Below, one piece after another: positions 39,048-49,421 of a stretch of DNA of 64,000 bases. The stretch spans positions 694,278 to 758,277 of the forward strand of contig NZ_FOUA01000001.1 in assembly GCF_900114735.1 (NCBI RefSeq), read 5' to 3'. The stretch's first letter is position 1. The number at the start of each line of letters is the position of its first letter. This stretch comes from Halopseudomonas bauzanensis (GTDB lineage Bacteria > Pseudomonadota > Gammaproteobacteria > Pseudomonadales > Pseudomonadaceae). Position numbers and translations under genes: made by a program. The notes under the pieces were generated by a model that saw only the letters and a list, made by a program, of their open reading frames with translations, was not told the DNA's origin and did not search any database.

Positions 39048-39560
39048 CTATCGCGCTCTCGCCAACTTCTCCAGCTCCATAATCAGCCCCTCCAGGCCAT
39101 GCAACACCGCCTGGGCGCGCACGTCCCGGCGGCTGCCCTGGATGCGCCGACATTGACTGAGCACACCTCGATCACGGACAGCCCAGCCAAACCAGACGGT
39201 ACCCACGGGCTTGTCCGGCGTGCCGCCCTCGGGCCCGGCAATCCCGCTCACCGCCACCGCCAGATCCGCCCCGGCAGCCTCCAGCGCTCCCTCCGCCATG
39301 GCCCGCACTACCGGCTCGCTGACTGCGCCGAACTGCAGCAGGTCCTCTTCACTCACATCGAGCCAGCGCACCTTGCTGTGATTGGCATAGGTGACGAAGC
39401 CGGTATCGAACCAGCCGGAACTGCCGCTGACCCGGGTTATCGCCTCGGCAATTCCGCCGCCGGTACAGGATTCGGCCGCGGTCACACGCAGGCCCTGCTG
39501 ACGCAATGCATTGCCCAGTCGGGCGGCGGCGGAATCGATCAGGGGATCATATTGCGACAT
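39048..39560 (-). CDS. pncC: Nicotinamide-nucleotide amidohydrolase PncC (CinA C-terminal domain)
   Basis: A 170-residue single-domain CinA protein that deamidates NMN to nicotinate mononucleotide in pyridine nucleotide salvage. The ATG at 39560 (MSQYDPLID) has GGAG 6 bases upstream, so the 12-codon extension is dropped. Key motifs are [43 protein letters not shown]. It sits between recA and mutS, where Pseudomonas and E. coli also place it. Divergent from mutS. Confidence 0.93.
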   Translation of the reverse strand: MSQYDPLIDSAAARLGNALRQQGLRVTAAESCTGGGIAEAITRVSGSSGWFDTGFVTYANHSKVRWLDVSEEDLLQFGAVSEPVVRAMAEGALEAAGADLAVAVSGIAGPEGGTPDKPVGTVWFGWAVRDRGVLSQCRRIQGSRRDVRAQAVLHGLEGLIMELEKLARAR

Positions 39561-39647
39561 CGCATGCTCCTCATTCTTACGCTTAAAAGACGGCACCGTT
39601 TGTTAGACTATGCCCTTTTCTTGCAGAACTATCGATCAGGGACCTTC

Positions 39648-42224
39648 ATGAGCCGCACCGAGAAATCCGTTACCCACACGCCGATGATGCAGCAGTACTT
39701 TGGCATAAAGCAGCAGCATCCCGATCAGTTGCTGTTCTATCGGATGGGTGATTTCTACGAGTTGTTCCACGATGACGCGAAAAAAGCCGCGCGGCTGCTG
39801 GATATTACCCTCACCGCCAGGGGTAATTCCGCCGGCCAGCCGATCCCTATGGCCGGCATTCCCTTTCACGCCGCCGAGGGCTATCTGGCCAAGCTGGTCA
39901 AGCTCGGTGAGTCGGTGGTCATCTGTGAGCAGATCGGCGACCCGGCTACCAGCAAGGGGCCGGTCGAGCGGCAGGTGGTGCGCATCCTCACTCCCGGCAC
40001 CGTAAGCGACGAAGCATTGCTGGATGAGCGCCGCGACAATCTGCTCGCCGCGCTGGTGGGCAACGAGCGACGCTTCGGCCTGGCCACCCTGGATATCAAC
40101 AGTGGCCGCTTCACCGCCATGGAGCTGGGCGGCTGGGAAACGCTGCTCGGCGAACTGGAGCGCCTGGCGCCGGCGGAACTGCTGATTCCCGACGACTGGG
40201 AAGCCAATACGCCGATCGAGCGGCGCCGCTCGGTGCGCCGCCGCGCGCCCTGGGAATTCGACCAGGACAGCGCTTTCAAGACCCTGACCCAGCAGTTCGC
40301 CACCAAGGATCTGGTCGGTTTCGGTTGCGCCGACCTGACCCTGGGCCTCGGCGCCGCCGGTGCGCTGCTTTGCTACGCCAAGGAAACCCAGCGCACTGCC
40401 CTGCCGCACCTGCGCAGCATTACCCAGGAGCGCTTCGAGGACAGCGTCGTGATCGACAGCGCCAGCCGACGCAATCTGGAGATTGACTGCAACCTGGGCG
40501 GCAGCCGCGACAACACCCTGCTCGATGTGCTGGACCACAGCGCCACCGCCATGGGCAGCCGTCTGCTGGCCCGCTGGCTGAACCGCCCGCTGCGCGACAT
40601 GACGGTGCTGCAGGCGCGCCAGGACAGTATTGCCGGGCTGATCGATGGCTACCATTACGAGACCATCCACCCGGTACTCAAGGGCATTGGCGATATCGAG
40701 CGCATTCTCGCCCGCGTTGCCCTGCGCTCGGCCCGTCCGCGGGACCTGGCGCGCCTGCGCGATGCGCTGGCCACCCTGCCGGAGCTACAGGCCACGCTGG
40801 AGCCGGTAGCCACCCCGCACATAGGGCAGCTGGCGAGGATCGTATCTACCTATCCGGAACTTGCCGAGCTGCTGCAGCGGGCGATCATCGACAACCCGCC
40901 GGCGGTAATCCGCGATGGTGGCGTGATCAAGACCGGTTATGACAGCGAACTGGATGAACTGCAGAACATCAGCGAGAACGCCGGTCAGTACCTGATCGAC
41001 CTGGAAACCCGCGAGCGCGAGCGCACCGGCCTGTCCACCCTCAAGGTCGGCTACAACCGCGTGCATGGCTATTTCATCGAGCTGTCCCGCGGCCAGTCGG
41101 CCGAGGCCCCGGCCGACTATATCCGCCGGCAGACGCTCAAGGGCGCCGAGCGTTTCATCACCCCCGAACTCAAGGAGTTTGAAGACAAGGCCCTGTCGGC
41201 ACGCAGCCGTGCCCTGGCCCGGGAAAAGCAACTGTACGATGAGCTGCTTGATCGACTGAATGATGATCTGGCCCACCTGCAGGACAGCGCCGCCAGCCTG
41301 GCCGAGCTGGATGTGCTGACCTGCCTGGCGGAGCGCGCCGCCAGCCTGGATTACTGCCGACCGACCTTTGTGCCCGGCAGCAGCCAGCTGTGCATCGAAC
41401 AGGGCCGCCACCCGGTGGTGGAAAAGGTGCTCGACGGCCCCTTCGTGGCCAACGACCTGCAACTCACCGCCGATACCCGCATGCTGGTCATCACCGGCCC
41501 CAACATGGGTGGTAAATCCACCTATATGCGCCAGACGGCATTGATCGTACTGCTGGCTCATATCGGCGCCTTCGTACCGGCGGCGAAAGTTGAGCTGTCG
41601 CCAGTCGATCGCATCTTCACCCGCATCGGCTCCAGCGATGATCTGGCCGGTGGCCGCTCGACCTTCATGGTCGAGATGAGCGAAACGGCCAATATCCTGC
41701 ATAACGCCACTGACTGCAGCCTGGTGCTGATGGACGAGGTGGGCCGCGGCACCAGCACCTTCGATGGCCTGTCGCTGGCTTGGTCCGCCGCCGAATACCT
41801 GGCCCAGGTGCGGGCATTCACCCTGTTCGCCACCCATTACTTCGAACTGACCGCGCTGGCCGATAGCGATCCGGGGGTCGCCAACGTGCATCTGAACGCC
41901 ACTGAACACAACGAGCGCATCGTGTTCTTGCATACCGTTCTGCCGGGCCCGGCGAGCCAGAGCTACGGCTTGCAGGTCGCTCAACTGGCCGGCGTACCGC
42001 GCCCGGTGATCGACCGGGCGCGGCAGCATCTGGCGGACCTGGAACAGCAGAGCCTGCACCAGACGGCGAGCGGATCGGTACGGGACAGCATGCCGCTTCA
42101 GAATGATCTGTTCGCCGCGGCGCCGCATCCGCTGGTGGAGGCTCTCCAGCGCCTCAAACCGGACGAATTGAGTCCGCGCCAGGCACTCGAGCTGTTGTAT
42201 CAGTGGAAGACGGAGTTGGGCTGA
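39648..42224 (+). CDS. mutS: DNA mismatch repair protein MutS
   Basis: An 858-residue mismatch-recognition ATPase. The ATG at 39648 ([18 protein letters not shown]) has AGGGA upstream; much longer open frame before it is antisense to pncC. Mismatch-binding FYE lies in RMGDFYELF near 36-44; clamp and lever domains follow; Walker [10 protein letters not shown] at about 615-623; Walker [17 protein letters not shown]-terminal helix-turn-helix [16 protein letters not shown]. The C-terminus ([23 protein letters not shown]) keeps the tetramerisation region. No partner mutL is in the window. Confidence 0.97.
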   Translation: MSRTEKSVTHTPMMQQYFGIKQQHPDQLLFYRMGDFYELFHDDAKKAARLLDITLTARGNSAGQPIPMAGIPFHAAEGYLAKLVKLGESVVICEQIGDPATSKGPVERQVVRILTPGTVSDEALLDERRDNLLAALVGNERRFGLATLDINSGRFTAMELGGWETLLGELERLAPAELLIPDDWEANTPIERRRSVRRRAPWEFDQDSAFKTLTQQFATKDLVGFGCADLTLGLGAAGALLCYAKETQRTALPHLRSITQERFEDSVVIDSASRRNLEIDCNLGGSRDNTLLDVLDHSATAMGSRLLARWLNRPLRDMTVLQARQDSIAGLIDGYHYETIHPVLKGIGDIERILARVALRSARPRDLARLRDALATLPELQATLEPVATPHIGQLARIVSTYPELAELLQRAIIDNPPAVIRDGGVIKTGYDSELDELQNISENAGQYLIDLETRERERTGLSTLKVGYNRVHGYFIELSRGQSAEAPADYIRRQTLKGAERFITPELKEFEDKALSARSRALAREKQLYDELLDRLNDDLAHLQDSAASLAELDVLTCLAERAASLDYCRPTFVPGSSQLCIEQGRHPVVEKVLDGPFVANDLQLTADTRMLVITGPNMGGKSTYMRQTALIVLLAHIGAFVPAAKVELSPVDRIFTRIGSSDDLAGGRSTFMVEMSETANILHNATDCSLVLMDEVGRGTSTFDGLSLAWSAAEYLAQVRAFTLFATHYFELTALADSDPGVANVHLNATEHNERIVFLHTVLPGPASQSYGLQVAQLAGVPRPVIDRARQHLADLEQQSLHQTASGSVRDSMPLQNDLFAAAPHPLVEALQRLKPDELSPRQALELLYQWKTELG

Positions 42225-42234
42225 AATAGCATCA

Positions 42235-42253
42235 AATGATAGCTATTATCATT
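42235..42253 (+). promoter_or_regulatory. Fur-box-like inverted repeat upstream of fdxA
   Basis: AATGATA-GCTAT-TATCATT is a perfect 7-base inverted repeat, and its TGATAGC-T-ATTATCA core matches the 7-1-7 Fur arrangement with two mismatches in one half. It lies 11 bases after the mutS stop and 115 bases before the fdxA ATG, so it could operate on the fdxA promoter. Confidence 0.45.
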
Positions 42254-42367
42254 AAAGCTGCAGCCAAATGACGCAAGCGGGTAAAAAACATCCAGCGAAG
42301 TGCCCCACCGGGAAATTTGCTGCTAGAATACGCGCCATCTTTTGGCATGCCTTTTGGGAGACCTACC

Positions 42368-42691
42368 ATGACCTTTGTTGTGACCGACAACTGCATCAAA
42401 TGCAAGTACACCGATTGCGTTGAGGTATGTCCTGTCGACTGTTTCTACGAAGGTCCGAACTTCCTGGTCATTCATCCCGATGAGTGCATCGATTGCGCCC
42501 TGTGCGAGCCCGAGTGCCCGGCCAATGCGATTTTTGCCGAAGATGAGGTGCCGGAGAATCAGCAGGCCTTCATCGAGCTGAACGCCGAACTGGCCGACGT
42601 GTGGCCGAATATCACCGAGAAGAAGGACGCCCTGCCCGACGCCGAAGAATGGGATGGTGTGGCGGACAAACTGGAGCAGCTGGAGCGCTGA
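42368..42691 (+). CDS. fdxA: Seven-iron ferredoxin FdxA
   Basis: A 107-residue ferredoxin with one [3Fe-4S] and one [4Fe-4S] cluster. The ATG at 42368 ([17 protein letters not shown]) has GGGAGA upstream. The cysteine patterns [14 protein letters not shown] and [12 protein letters not shown] are intact, and the C-terminal extension ([19 protein letters not shown]) is typical of the Azotobacter FdI/Pseudomonas FdxA type. It is an essential-type electron carrier whose partners are poorly defined. It follows mutS as in P. aeruginosa (PA3620-PA3621). Confidence 0.97.
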   Translation: MTFVVTDNCIKCKYTDCVEVCPVDCFYEGPNFLVIHPDECIDCALCEPECPANAIFAEDEVPENQQAFIELNAELADVWPNITEKKDALPDAEEWDGVADKLEQLER

Positions 42692-42711
42692 GTTCCGGGC
42701 CCCATGGTGTG

Positions 42712-42743
42712 AAAAAGGCTGATCATCCGATCAGCCTTTTTTT
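42712..42743 (+). terminator. Rho-independent terminator of fdxA
   Basis: A 13-base stem (AAAAAGGCTGATC/GATCAGCCTTTTT) with loop ATCC ends in a seven-T run, 21 bases after the fdxA stop. The A-rich start also makes it usable for the convergent acyl-CoA dehydrogenase gene. Confidence 0.93.
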
Positions 42744-42770
42744 ATGGCGCCTGTTGGCTTACCCCGCCGC

Positions 42771-43937
42771 TCAACGCGAGCGCGGCATGCCCAGGCCAAA
42801 TTGCGCAATCAACTCCCGCTGAATCTCGTTGGTACCGCCACCGAAGGTCAGCGTGACAGAAGCGCGTACATCGTATTCCAGCTCACCCTGCAGGAAAGCC
42901 GCCGCACTGCCCTCGCGGACCAGCCCATTGGCGCCAACCACCTCGCTGAGCTTGCGCAGGATATCAACCACCGCCTCCGAACCAAATACCTTGGTGGTCG
43001 AGGCCAACGCCACATCCATCCGCCCCTGATCCAGGTCGGCAGCAATACGGAAGTTGATCAGGCGCATGGCCTCGATCTTGGCATAACACTCCGCAAGCAG
43101 ACTGCGTACCCAGGCCTGGTCCGCAGCGCACCGGCCCTGTTCATCCTCCGCCCGCGCCCACAAATAGACCTTGCGGAAAATACCCACCACCCGGTCTGAC
43201 CAGGAACCCAGCCCCAGCCGCTCATGGTTGAGCTGGGCAGTAACCAGTTGCCAGCCCTTGTTCAGCTCACCGACCAGACGGTTGTTCGGCACGAACACAT
43301 TGTCATAGTAGGTGGCTGCGGTAGGGTTGCTGCAGGTCGGGATCAGGGTATGGGAAAAGCCCTCGGTCTTAGTATCGACAATGAGGATGGAGATGCCTTT
43401 ATGCCGCGCCTCTTCCGGGTTGGTGCGTGCAGCCAGCCAGATGTAATCGGCGGAATGGGCACCTGAGGTCCACAGCTTGTTGCCATTGACGACAAAGCCA
43501 TCCTCTTCAACCCGCGCCGTGGTCTTCAGCGTCGCCAGGTCTGATCCGGCGCCCGGCTCGGAGTAGCCGATGGCGAAATGGATTTCTCCGGCAGCGATGC
43601 CCGGCAGGAAGCTTTCTTTCTGCTCAGGCGTGCCGTGAGCCATCAACGCCGGTCCCACGGTGCTGATGGTGACGAAAGGCAGCGGCGCACCGGCGATGTT
43701 GGCCTCCTCGAAGAAGATCAGCTGCTCGGTGGGGCCGTAGCCCTGTCCGCCGTGCTCCTTTGGCCACCCCACCGCCAGCCAGCCATCCTGACCCATTTGC
43801 CGAACCAGCCGGTTCGACGTGTCCGAGCCCTCCGCGCCGCGCAGCTCGCGGCGCAGCTCATCGGTCATCAGGTTATTGAAATAATCCCGTACCTCTAGAC
43901 GCAGTTTCTTCTGTTCCGCGGTCAGATCGACAAACAT
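42771..43937 (-). CDS. Acyl-CoA dehydrogenase family protein
   Basis: A 388-residue FAD enzyme of the acyl-CoA dehydrogenase fold. N-terminal helical domain (AEQKKLRLEVRDYFNNL), central beta domain with FAIGYSEPGAGSDLATLKT and NGNKLWTSGAHSADY, and C-terminal helical domain ending GGGTNEIQRELIAQFGLG. The sequence most resembles the FadE-like group acting on longer or steroid-type acyl-CoAs, often as heteromers, but no partner subunit is adjacent. In P. aeruginosa rpoS stands at this point after fdxA and rsmZ; here it is replaced by this gene. Confidence 0.9.
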   Translation of the reverse strand: MFVDLTAEQKKLRLEVRDYFNNLMTDELRRELRGAEGSDTSNRLVRQMGQDGWLAVGWPKEHGGQGYGPTEQLIFFEEANIAGAPLPFVTISTVGPALMAHGTPEQKESFLPGIAAGEIHFAIGYSEPGAGSDLATLKTTARVEEDGFVVNGNKLWTSGAHSADYIWLAARTNPEEARHKGISILIVDTKTEGFSHTLIPTCSNPTAATYYDNVFVPNNRLVGELNKGWQLVTAQLNHERLGLGSWSDRVVGIFRKVYLWARAEDEQGRCAADQAWVRSLLAECYAKIEAMRLINFRIAADLDQGRMDVALASTTKVFGSEAVVDILRKLSEVVGANGLVREGSAAAFLQGELEYDVRASVTLTFGGGTNEIQRELIAQFGLGMPRSR

Positions 43938-44340
43938 GTGCAGCCGGATTTCTTGGAAAATTCGGTGGCGCCTAGGCCATCAGTCGCGGCCTTGCCCGAA
44001 AGCAATACATTATTCATCTCCGCTATGCGGGCAGAACCAGGGTGACCATACCAGCCGCGTGGCTACCCACGGAGTTCTTGGGTGGCGCCCTGCTTCAATT
44101 TGCTGACCAAGATGCTCAGTCCCTGGCAACGCACTGCCGCCGGCATCCGGTTGAGCACCGCATCGCCCGGCCCACCCAGCACGCAGCTGGTGCCGCCTTC
44201 GGTGTACATCATGGTTACGCAGCGGTTGCAGCGGTATCAATGTCATCGATTCTGGAAAGTTCAACGCAGGCTGGCATCGTCTGATCAGACGAGAAGCATG
44301 AAGCAAGGAATAAGCGATCAGGTCAGAGATATTCAAGACA
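43938..44340 (-). other. Intergenic region without a recognisable gene
   Basis: The 400 bases between the acyl-CoA dehydrogenase start and the RNA terminator have only short frames. The longest credible one on the minus strand (about 44211 to 44063) reads MMYTEGGTSCVLGGPGDAV and some 30 more residues and lacks a ribosome-binding site. The acyl-CoA dehydrogenase promoter must lie in the part near 43940-44040. I recognise no family; it may be decayed sequence. Confidence 0.4.
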
Positions 44341-44377
44341 AAAAAAGGGGGCGGAATAATCCGCCCCCCACTTTTTT
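44341..44377 (-). terminator. Terminator of the RsmZ-type RNA
   Basis: A 9-base GC stem GGGGGCGGA/TCCGCCCCC with loop ATAA is flanked by a T-run on the minus strand reading (the A-run at about 44339-44346) and by a T-run on the other side, so it could stop transcription in both directions. Confidence 0.92.
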
Positions 44378-44480
44378 CTATCCCTACTGCCTTCCCTGAC
44401 CCAGTCGTCCTGACTGTCACCTTCCTGATGCTCCCTTAGCTCAAGCTCCCTGCCGAGCAGCGCAGTCCGTCGCGCATGGA
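44344..44480 (-). ncRNA. rsmZ: RsmZ-type small RNA (RsmA/CsrA-sequestering)
   Basis: About 135 bases on the minus strand contain eight GGA motifs, most in hairpin loops: GCGC-GACGGACT-GCGC, GCTC-GGCAGG-GAGC, CATC-AGGAA-GGTG, CAGTC-AGGAC-GACTG and GTC-AGGGAA-GGC, plus AAGGGAG and TAGGGAT between stems. It ends in a strong terminator whose left arm also carries GGA. This is the hallmark of RsmX/Y/Z RNAs that titrate RsmA/CsrA under GacS/GacA control; length is similar to known ones (about 115-130 bases). In P. aeruginosa rsmZ lies just after fdxA, the same neighbourhood. The 5' end is estimated from a TTGATC-N16-TACTAT promoter. Confidence 0.78.
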
Positions 44481-44483
44481 CAC

Positions 44484-44511
44484 ATAGTACCCGGAAACGA
44501 TCCCTGATCAA
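44484..44511 (-). promoter_or_regulatory. Probable promoter of the RsmZ-type RNA
   Basis: Read on the minus strand, TTGATC at 44506-44511 and TACTAT at 44484-44489 are separated by 16 bases and match the sigma-70 -35 and -10 hexamers at four of six positions each. The start point would be near 44478. An Anr/Fnr-like sequence (TTGAT-N4-ATCAG) at 44504-44517 overlaps the -35 region. Confidence 0.45.
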
Positions 44512-44616
44512 TATCAAAAATCGTCTCACCCGTTAGGGCTATGGTAGATATTTATGATTAATTTCAATTGGTTACTATTTTTCCACAGACAAAAATCCTA
44601 TTCCGCTCACGACAAG

Positions 44617-44657
44617 TGACTGATAAGACTTACACAGAACATAGCCAATGTCTTACA
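44617..44657 (-). promoter_or_regulatory. GacA upstream-activating-sequence-like sites
   Basis: Two TGTAAG half-sites (complement CTTACA at 44629-44634 and 44652-44657) lie 140-180 bases upstream of the predicted RNA start. Pseudomonas rsm genes carry TGTAAG-N6-CTTACA at similar distances. The first site's partner half (CAGTCA) matches at only three of six positions, so the palindrome is imperfect. Confidence 0.4.
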
Positions 44658-44692
44658 CGAGGCCTTCTTCGCCAGCTCGCTCAGGAGACAGA

Positions 44693-44728
44693 AACAAAAA
44701 AACCCGCCCCTGAATCAGGGGCGGGTTT
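44693..44728 (-). terminator. Rho-independent terminator of groESL
   Basis: A 14-base stem (AAACCCGCCCCTGA and its complement) ends in a run of seven T on the minus strand, 22 bases after the groEL stop. Confidence 0.93.
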
Positions 44729-44749
44729 CGGTGCTGCGCGGGGAGCGAC

Positions 44750-46405
<1,656 letters not shown>

Positions 46406-46442
46406 TCAAATGAATTCGTTCAGGGATCGGACTGGTGCGGCC

Positions 46443-46736
46443 TTAGCCTTCCAGGACACCGTAGATTTCGGATTCGCTCATCATCAGCAGCTCTTCACCA
46501 TCGATCTTGATGGTGCTGCTGCCGGAATAGGGTCCGAAAACAACCTTGTCGCCTTCTTTGACGGCCAGCGGACGCACTTCACCATTGTCCAGCAGACGCC
46601 CGGTACCAACAGCAAGGACCACGCCGGTATTCGGTTTTTCTGCTGCAGAGCCAGGCAGAACGATACCGCCAGCGGTTTTTGTTTCTTCTTCGCTGCGACG
46701 AACGACTACGCGATCGTGTAACGGACGGATTTTCAT
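46443..46736 (-). CDS. groS: Co-chaperonin GroES
   Basis: A 97-residue co-chaperonin with N-terminal [14 protein letters not shown], mobile loop about 17-34 ([19 protein letters not shown]) carrying the IVL contact for GroEL, and the roof motif [23 protein letters not shown] lies 9 bases before the start. First gene of the operon; a perfect heat-shock promoter lies about 145 bases upstream. Confidence 0.98.
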   Translation of the reverse strand: MKIRPLHDRVVVRRSEEETKTAGGIVLPGSAAEKPNTGVVLAVGTGRLLDNGEVRPLAVKEGDKVVFGPYSGSSTIKIDGEELLMMSESEIYGVLEG

Positions 46737-46880
46737 CGTTGTGAGTCTCCCAAATGAATGTCAAAGGCCGGCTTGCCGGCATTTCAAGTTAATCAGGCCT
46801 GGGCCTGAAGGACGTGCCTGAGCTGCGTCCCTATCCAACACAGGCTCCCGCAATGGGCGCCTGTAAAACTGGTGCCTTGT

Positions 46881-46908
46881 TTATGGGGCCCGGCCAATCC
46901 ATTTCAAG
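46881..46908 (-). promoter_or_regulatory. Sigma-32 heat-shock promoter of groES-groEL
   Basis: On the minus strand CTTGAAA (46902-46908) and CCCCATAA (46881-46888) are separated by 13 bases, an exact match to the RpoH -35/-10 pattern. The transcript would have a leader of about 135 bases before groES. No CIRCE repeat is seen, so control is by RpoH rather than HrcA. Confidence 0.92.
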
Positions 46909-46926
46909 GGGCCGGACGCAAATTTT

Positions 46927-47379
46927 TCAAGGCCGGTTCAAACGCTGGTCGTCATCGGCTGGCGTGGGCTGTCCCGCTTCCCACTCCCCTTCGATGATGG
47001 TGTGTTCACCGCGTCGGTACATGCGTGGTCCGTTCTGGTCATCCGGCCCGGAACCGCCACCGCGGTGCATCAGCGCCATGATCAGACAGGGAATCGCCAG
47101 CACATCGCTGACCAACCCCGGAAACGCGATGAGCACTCCGGCCAGTACGCCCCACATGCCCGATTTGAGGACGTTGAACGGGCTACGATTGGTGGCCATC
47201 TGCTGCTGCAACCGCTGCAGCATGCCCCAGCCGTTGCGCTGAATCAGCATCAGACCGACGACACCGCTAAACAGCACCCACAATAACGTCCAACCCACCC
47301 CGACCTCCTGGCCGAGCAGAATCAGGCTCGTCAGTTCGATCAGCGGTAATGCCAACAGCAGTATGCGCAACAAGGGCAT
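46927..47379 (-). CDS. fxsA: FxsA family membrane protein
   Basis: A 150-residue inner-membrane protein with helices at about 3-22, 27-45 and 71-96. The ATG at 47379 (MPLLRILLLALPLIELTSL) is chosen; upstream frame covers the promoter. The family segments LIQRNGWGMLQRL and LIAFPGLVSDVLAIPCLI are clear, with a soluble acidic tail. In E. coli FxsA over-production relieves phage T7 exclusion by the F plasmid; its normal role is unknown. In Pseudomonas it also lies beside groESL. A sigma-32 promoter directly upstream marks it as heat-inducible. Confidence 0.92.
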   Translation of the reverse strand: MPLLRILLLALPLIELTSLILLGQEVGVGWTLLWVLFSGVVGLMLIQRNGWGMLQRLQQQMATNRSPFNVLKSGMWGVLAGVLIAFPGLVSDVLAIPCLIMALMHRGGGSGPDDQNGPRMYRRGEHTIIEGEWEAGQPTPADDDQRLNRP

Positions 47380-47409
47380 GACAACCTCGTGAATGGTGAC
47401 AAAGTTCCT

Positions 47410-47437
47410 ATATGGGGCTGGCGAGATCAGTTTCAAG
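47410..47437 (-). promoter_or_regulatory. Sigma-32 heat-shock promoter of fxsA
   Basis: Read on the minus strand, CTTGAAA (47431-47437) is followed after 13 bases by CCCCATAT (47410-47417), the same layout as the groES promoter. The predicted start is about 24 bases before the fxsA ATG. Confidence 0.9.
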
Positions 47438-47570
47438 CCCGGCCCGCGACCAGCACGGCAACCGCCGACCAGGTCAATGGATGACTGAATTTTCAGAAAG
47501 GTATTCATAATGCGCAAGGCTTGTTGCATTCTTGCGGCCGAAACCAACAACTAACCAGAGGATCAATAAC

Positions 47571-48329
47571 ATGCAACTGAAAGACAGCGTGATCATCGTG
47601 ACCGGCGGCGGCCAGGGCCTGGGCCGGGCAATGGCGGAATACCTGGCAGGGCGCGGCGCGCGCCTGGCGCTGGTGGACCTGGACCAGGCTCGCCTGGACG
47701 AGGCAGTCAATGCCTGCAAGGCAGCCGGCGGCGATGCCCGCGCCTATGTCTGCAACGTTGCCAATGAAGATCAGGTCAGCGCCATGGTCAATCAGGTGGC
47801 GGATGATTTCGGTACCATCAACGGCTTGATCAACAATGCCGGCATCCTGCGCGACGGCCTGTTGCTCAAGGCCAAGGACGGACAGATCCAGAAGATGAGC
47901 CTGAGCCAGTGGCAGTCGGTGATCGATGTCAACCTGACCGGCGTGTTCCTCGGTACCCGCGAGGTGGCGGCGAAGATGGTGGAGTTGGGTAGCAAGGGCC
48001 TGATCATCAACATCTCGTCGATCTCCCGCGCCGGCAACATGGGCCAGTCCAATTATTCTGCCGCCAAGGCGGGCGTGGCCGCGCTGACCGTGGTCTGGGC
48101 CAAGGAACTGGCGCGCTACGGCATCCGCGTGGCTGGCATCGCTCCCGGTTTCATCGAGACCGAGATGACCGGCGGCATGAAGCCCGAGGCACTGGAAAAG
48201 ATGACCGCCGGTATTCCGCTGCGGCGCATGGGCAAGCCGGAGGAAATCGCCCATTCGGCCGCCTATCTGTTCGAGAACGATTACTACAGCGGCCGGATTC
48301 TGGAGCTGGACGGCGGTCTGCGGTTGTAA
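47571..48329 (+). CDS. SDR family oxidoreductase (FabG-like)
   Basis: A 252-residue short-chain dehydrogenase. The ATG at 47571 ([18 protein letters not shown]) has GAGG 8 bases upstream. NAD(P)-binding [11 protein letters not shown] at 10-20, NNAG at about 86-89, catalytic Ser in NISSISRAG and YSAAK with the Tyr-Lys pair, and PGFIETEM are all present. The closest known neighbourhood is PA4389, downstream of groES-fxsA in P. aeruginosa. Substrate unknown; acetoacetyl-CoA or other 3-oxoacyl reductase is plausible. Divergent from fxsA. Confidence 0.9.
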   Translation: MQLKDSVIIVTGGGQGLGRAMAEYLAGRGARLALVDLDQARLDEAVNACKAAGGDARAYVCNVANEDQVSAMVNQVADDFGTINGLINNAGILRDGLLLKAKDGQIQKMSLSQWQSVIDVNLTGVFLGTREVAAKMVELGSKGLIINISSISRAGNMGQSNYSAAKAGVAALTVVWAKELARYGIRVAGIAPGFIETEMTGGMKPEALEKMTAGIPLRRMGKPEEIAHSAAYLFENDYYSGRILELDGGLRL

Positions 48330-48362
48330 TGCAATAACGGCCCGCCACCCGTTGCCTCGGCG

Positions 48363-49373
48363 TCACCAGTTGACGCCAAGGCCAACCTTGTAGCGGGTCT
48401 CGTTGCGACTCTTCTCGTCCGAGCTGCTGGTGTAATCCCACTCGGTCATCAGGCTCAGCGAGGCCCAGCTGTTGAGCAGATAGCGTAACCCCAGTTCCGT
48501 ATCGACGATGTAGTTCACCTCGTCATCGTTGGGGATCAGGGTTTCCGTGTTGTGCACCAGCTGGAAACGCTTGCCGAGCAGGTATCGCCGGTAATCCCAG
48601 GCCAGACCCAAGCCATTGTTGCGAGTGTCCGACCCGTCCCGGGCATCCATGCGCAGATGCTCGAAGCGAGCGGAGGTCTCGAAGCGGCCTAGCGCATTGT
48701 TCCACCACTCATAACCCGGACCGGAACCCACCTGGATCTGGCGCTTCACCTCGCCCAGATGGTCGCGCTGATAGCTGACCCGATTCTGCCAGAACCATTT
48801 CTCGGCAAAGAACCAGCTCAGGGTATAGTCCGACTCCCAGAAGTGCCGGGTCTTGATGTCGTCCCGGTAATCGCGTTCAAAGTCACCGGTGAAGGCATGC
48901 CGCCAGTCACCGTGGCGCGCTTCAGTGGAAACATCGATGTCCAGATCACGTTTCTTCGAATCGGTGTTCTCCAGTTCCAGCGACAGATCCACCCGGCCAT
49001 CCCAGACCCAGTCCTCGATCACCGGCTGCGGCTCCATCATTTGCCGCAGCTGGGCAATCTGCAGCGGCTGAGGTTCGGGCTCGCCGTTGACCAGGAAAAT
49101 TTCCCCGGCCTGCTCAGATGGTTGAATACGCCGGGCGTGCTGCGTATTGTCGCTGGTCTTGATCAACAGCTGGCGGTCACTTTCCAGCGTGAGGATGCGA
49201 TTGACATTGACTGCCACCTGGCCGGCAAAATCGGTCTGGATGACCAGCTTGTTGCCCTCCATGACTTCGATACGACCGGTCAGCCGGTCACCGTTATCCA
49301 GCCAGAGGGTATCGGCAGACACAGGTAATGCGAACAGCAGGGACAACAACAGCAGATAGCGCGACTTGAACAT
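48363..49373 (-). CDS. DUF481 outer-membrane beta-barrel-type protein
   Basis: A 336-residue exported protein. The ATG at 49373 (MFKSRYLLLLSLLFALPVSA) gives a clean signal peptide of about 20 residues. After an N-terminal domain (LWLDNGDRLTGRIEVMEGNKLVIQTDFAG) the last ~220 residues are alternating aromatic/polar strands (DWRHAFTGDFERDYRDD, YTLSWFFAEKWFWQNRVSY) ending in NETRYKVGLGVNW, a beta-barrel C-terminus. DUF481 proteins are salt-stress-associated outer-membrane proteins of unknown function. Convergent with the SDR gene. Confidence 0.87.
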   Translation of the reverse strand: MFKSRYLLLLSLLFALPVSADTLWLDNGDRLTGRIEVMEGNKLVIQTDFAGQVAVNVNRILTLESDRQLLIKTSDNTQHARRIQPSEQAGEIFLVNGEPEPQPLQIAQLRQMMEPQPVIEDWVWDGRVDLSLELENTDSKKRDLDIDVSTEARHGDWRHAFTGDFERDYRDDIKTRHFWESDYTLSWFFAEKWFWQNRVSYQRDHLGEVKRQIQVGSGPGYEWWNNALGRFETSARFEHLRMDARDGSDTRNNGLGLAWDYRRYLLGKRFQLVHNTETLIPNDDEVNYIVDTELGLRYLLNSWASLSLMTEWDYTSSSDEKSRNETRYKVGLGVNW

Positions 49374-49421
49374 GAAAACCAGCCTGGGCAATCGACAGAG
49401 ACAAAGAGAGAGGCATTATCC

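Noticed and set aside
39021-39647. N-terminal extension of MutS by about 209 codons
   Set aside because: It runs antisense through pncC and lacks MutS similarity. A normal start with ribosome-binding site exists at 39648.
39636-42128. Long open frames (344 and 447 codons) antisense to mutS
   Set aside because: MutS is complete on the plus strand. GC-rich third positions create these shadows.
44323-44529. A 68-codon minus-strand frame starting MRRFLILIRDRF
   Set aside because: It runs through the strong terminator and overlaps the GGA-hairpin RNA, which explains the sequence better.
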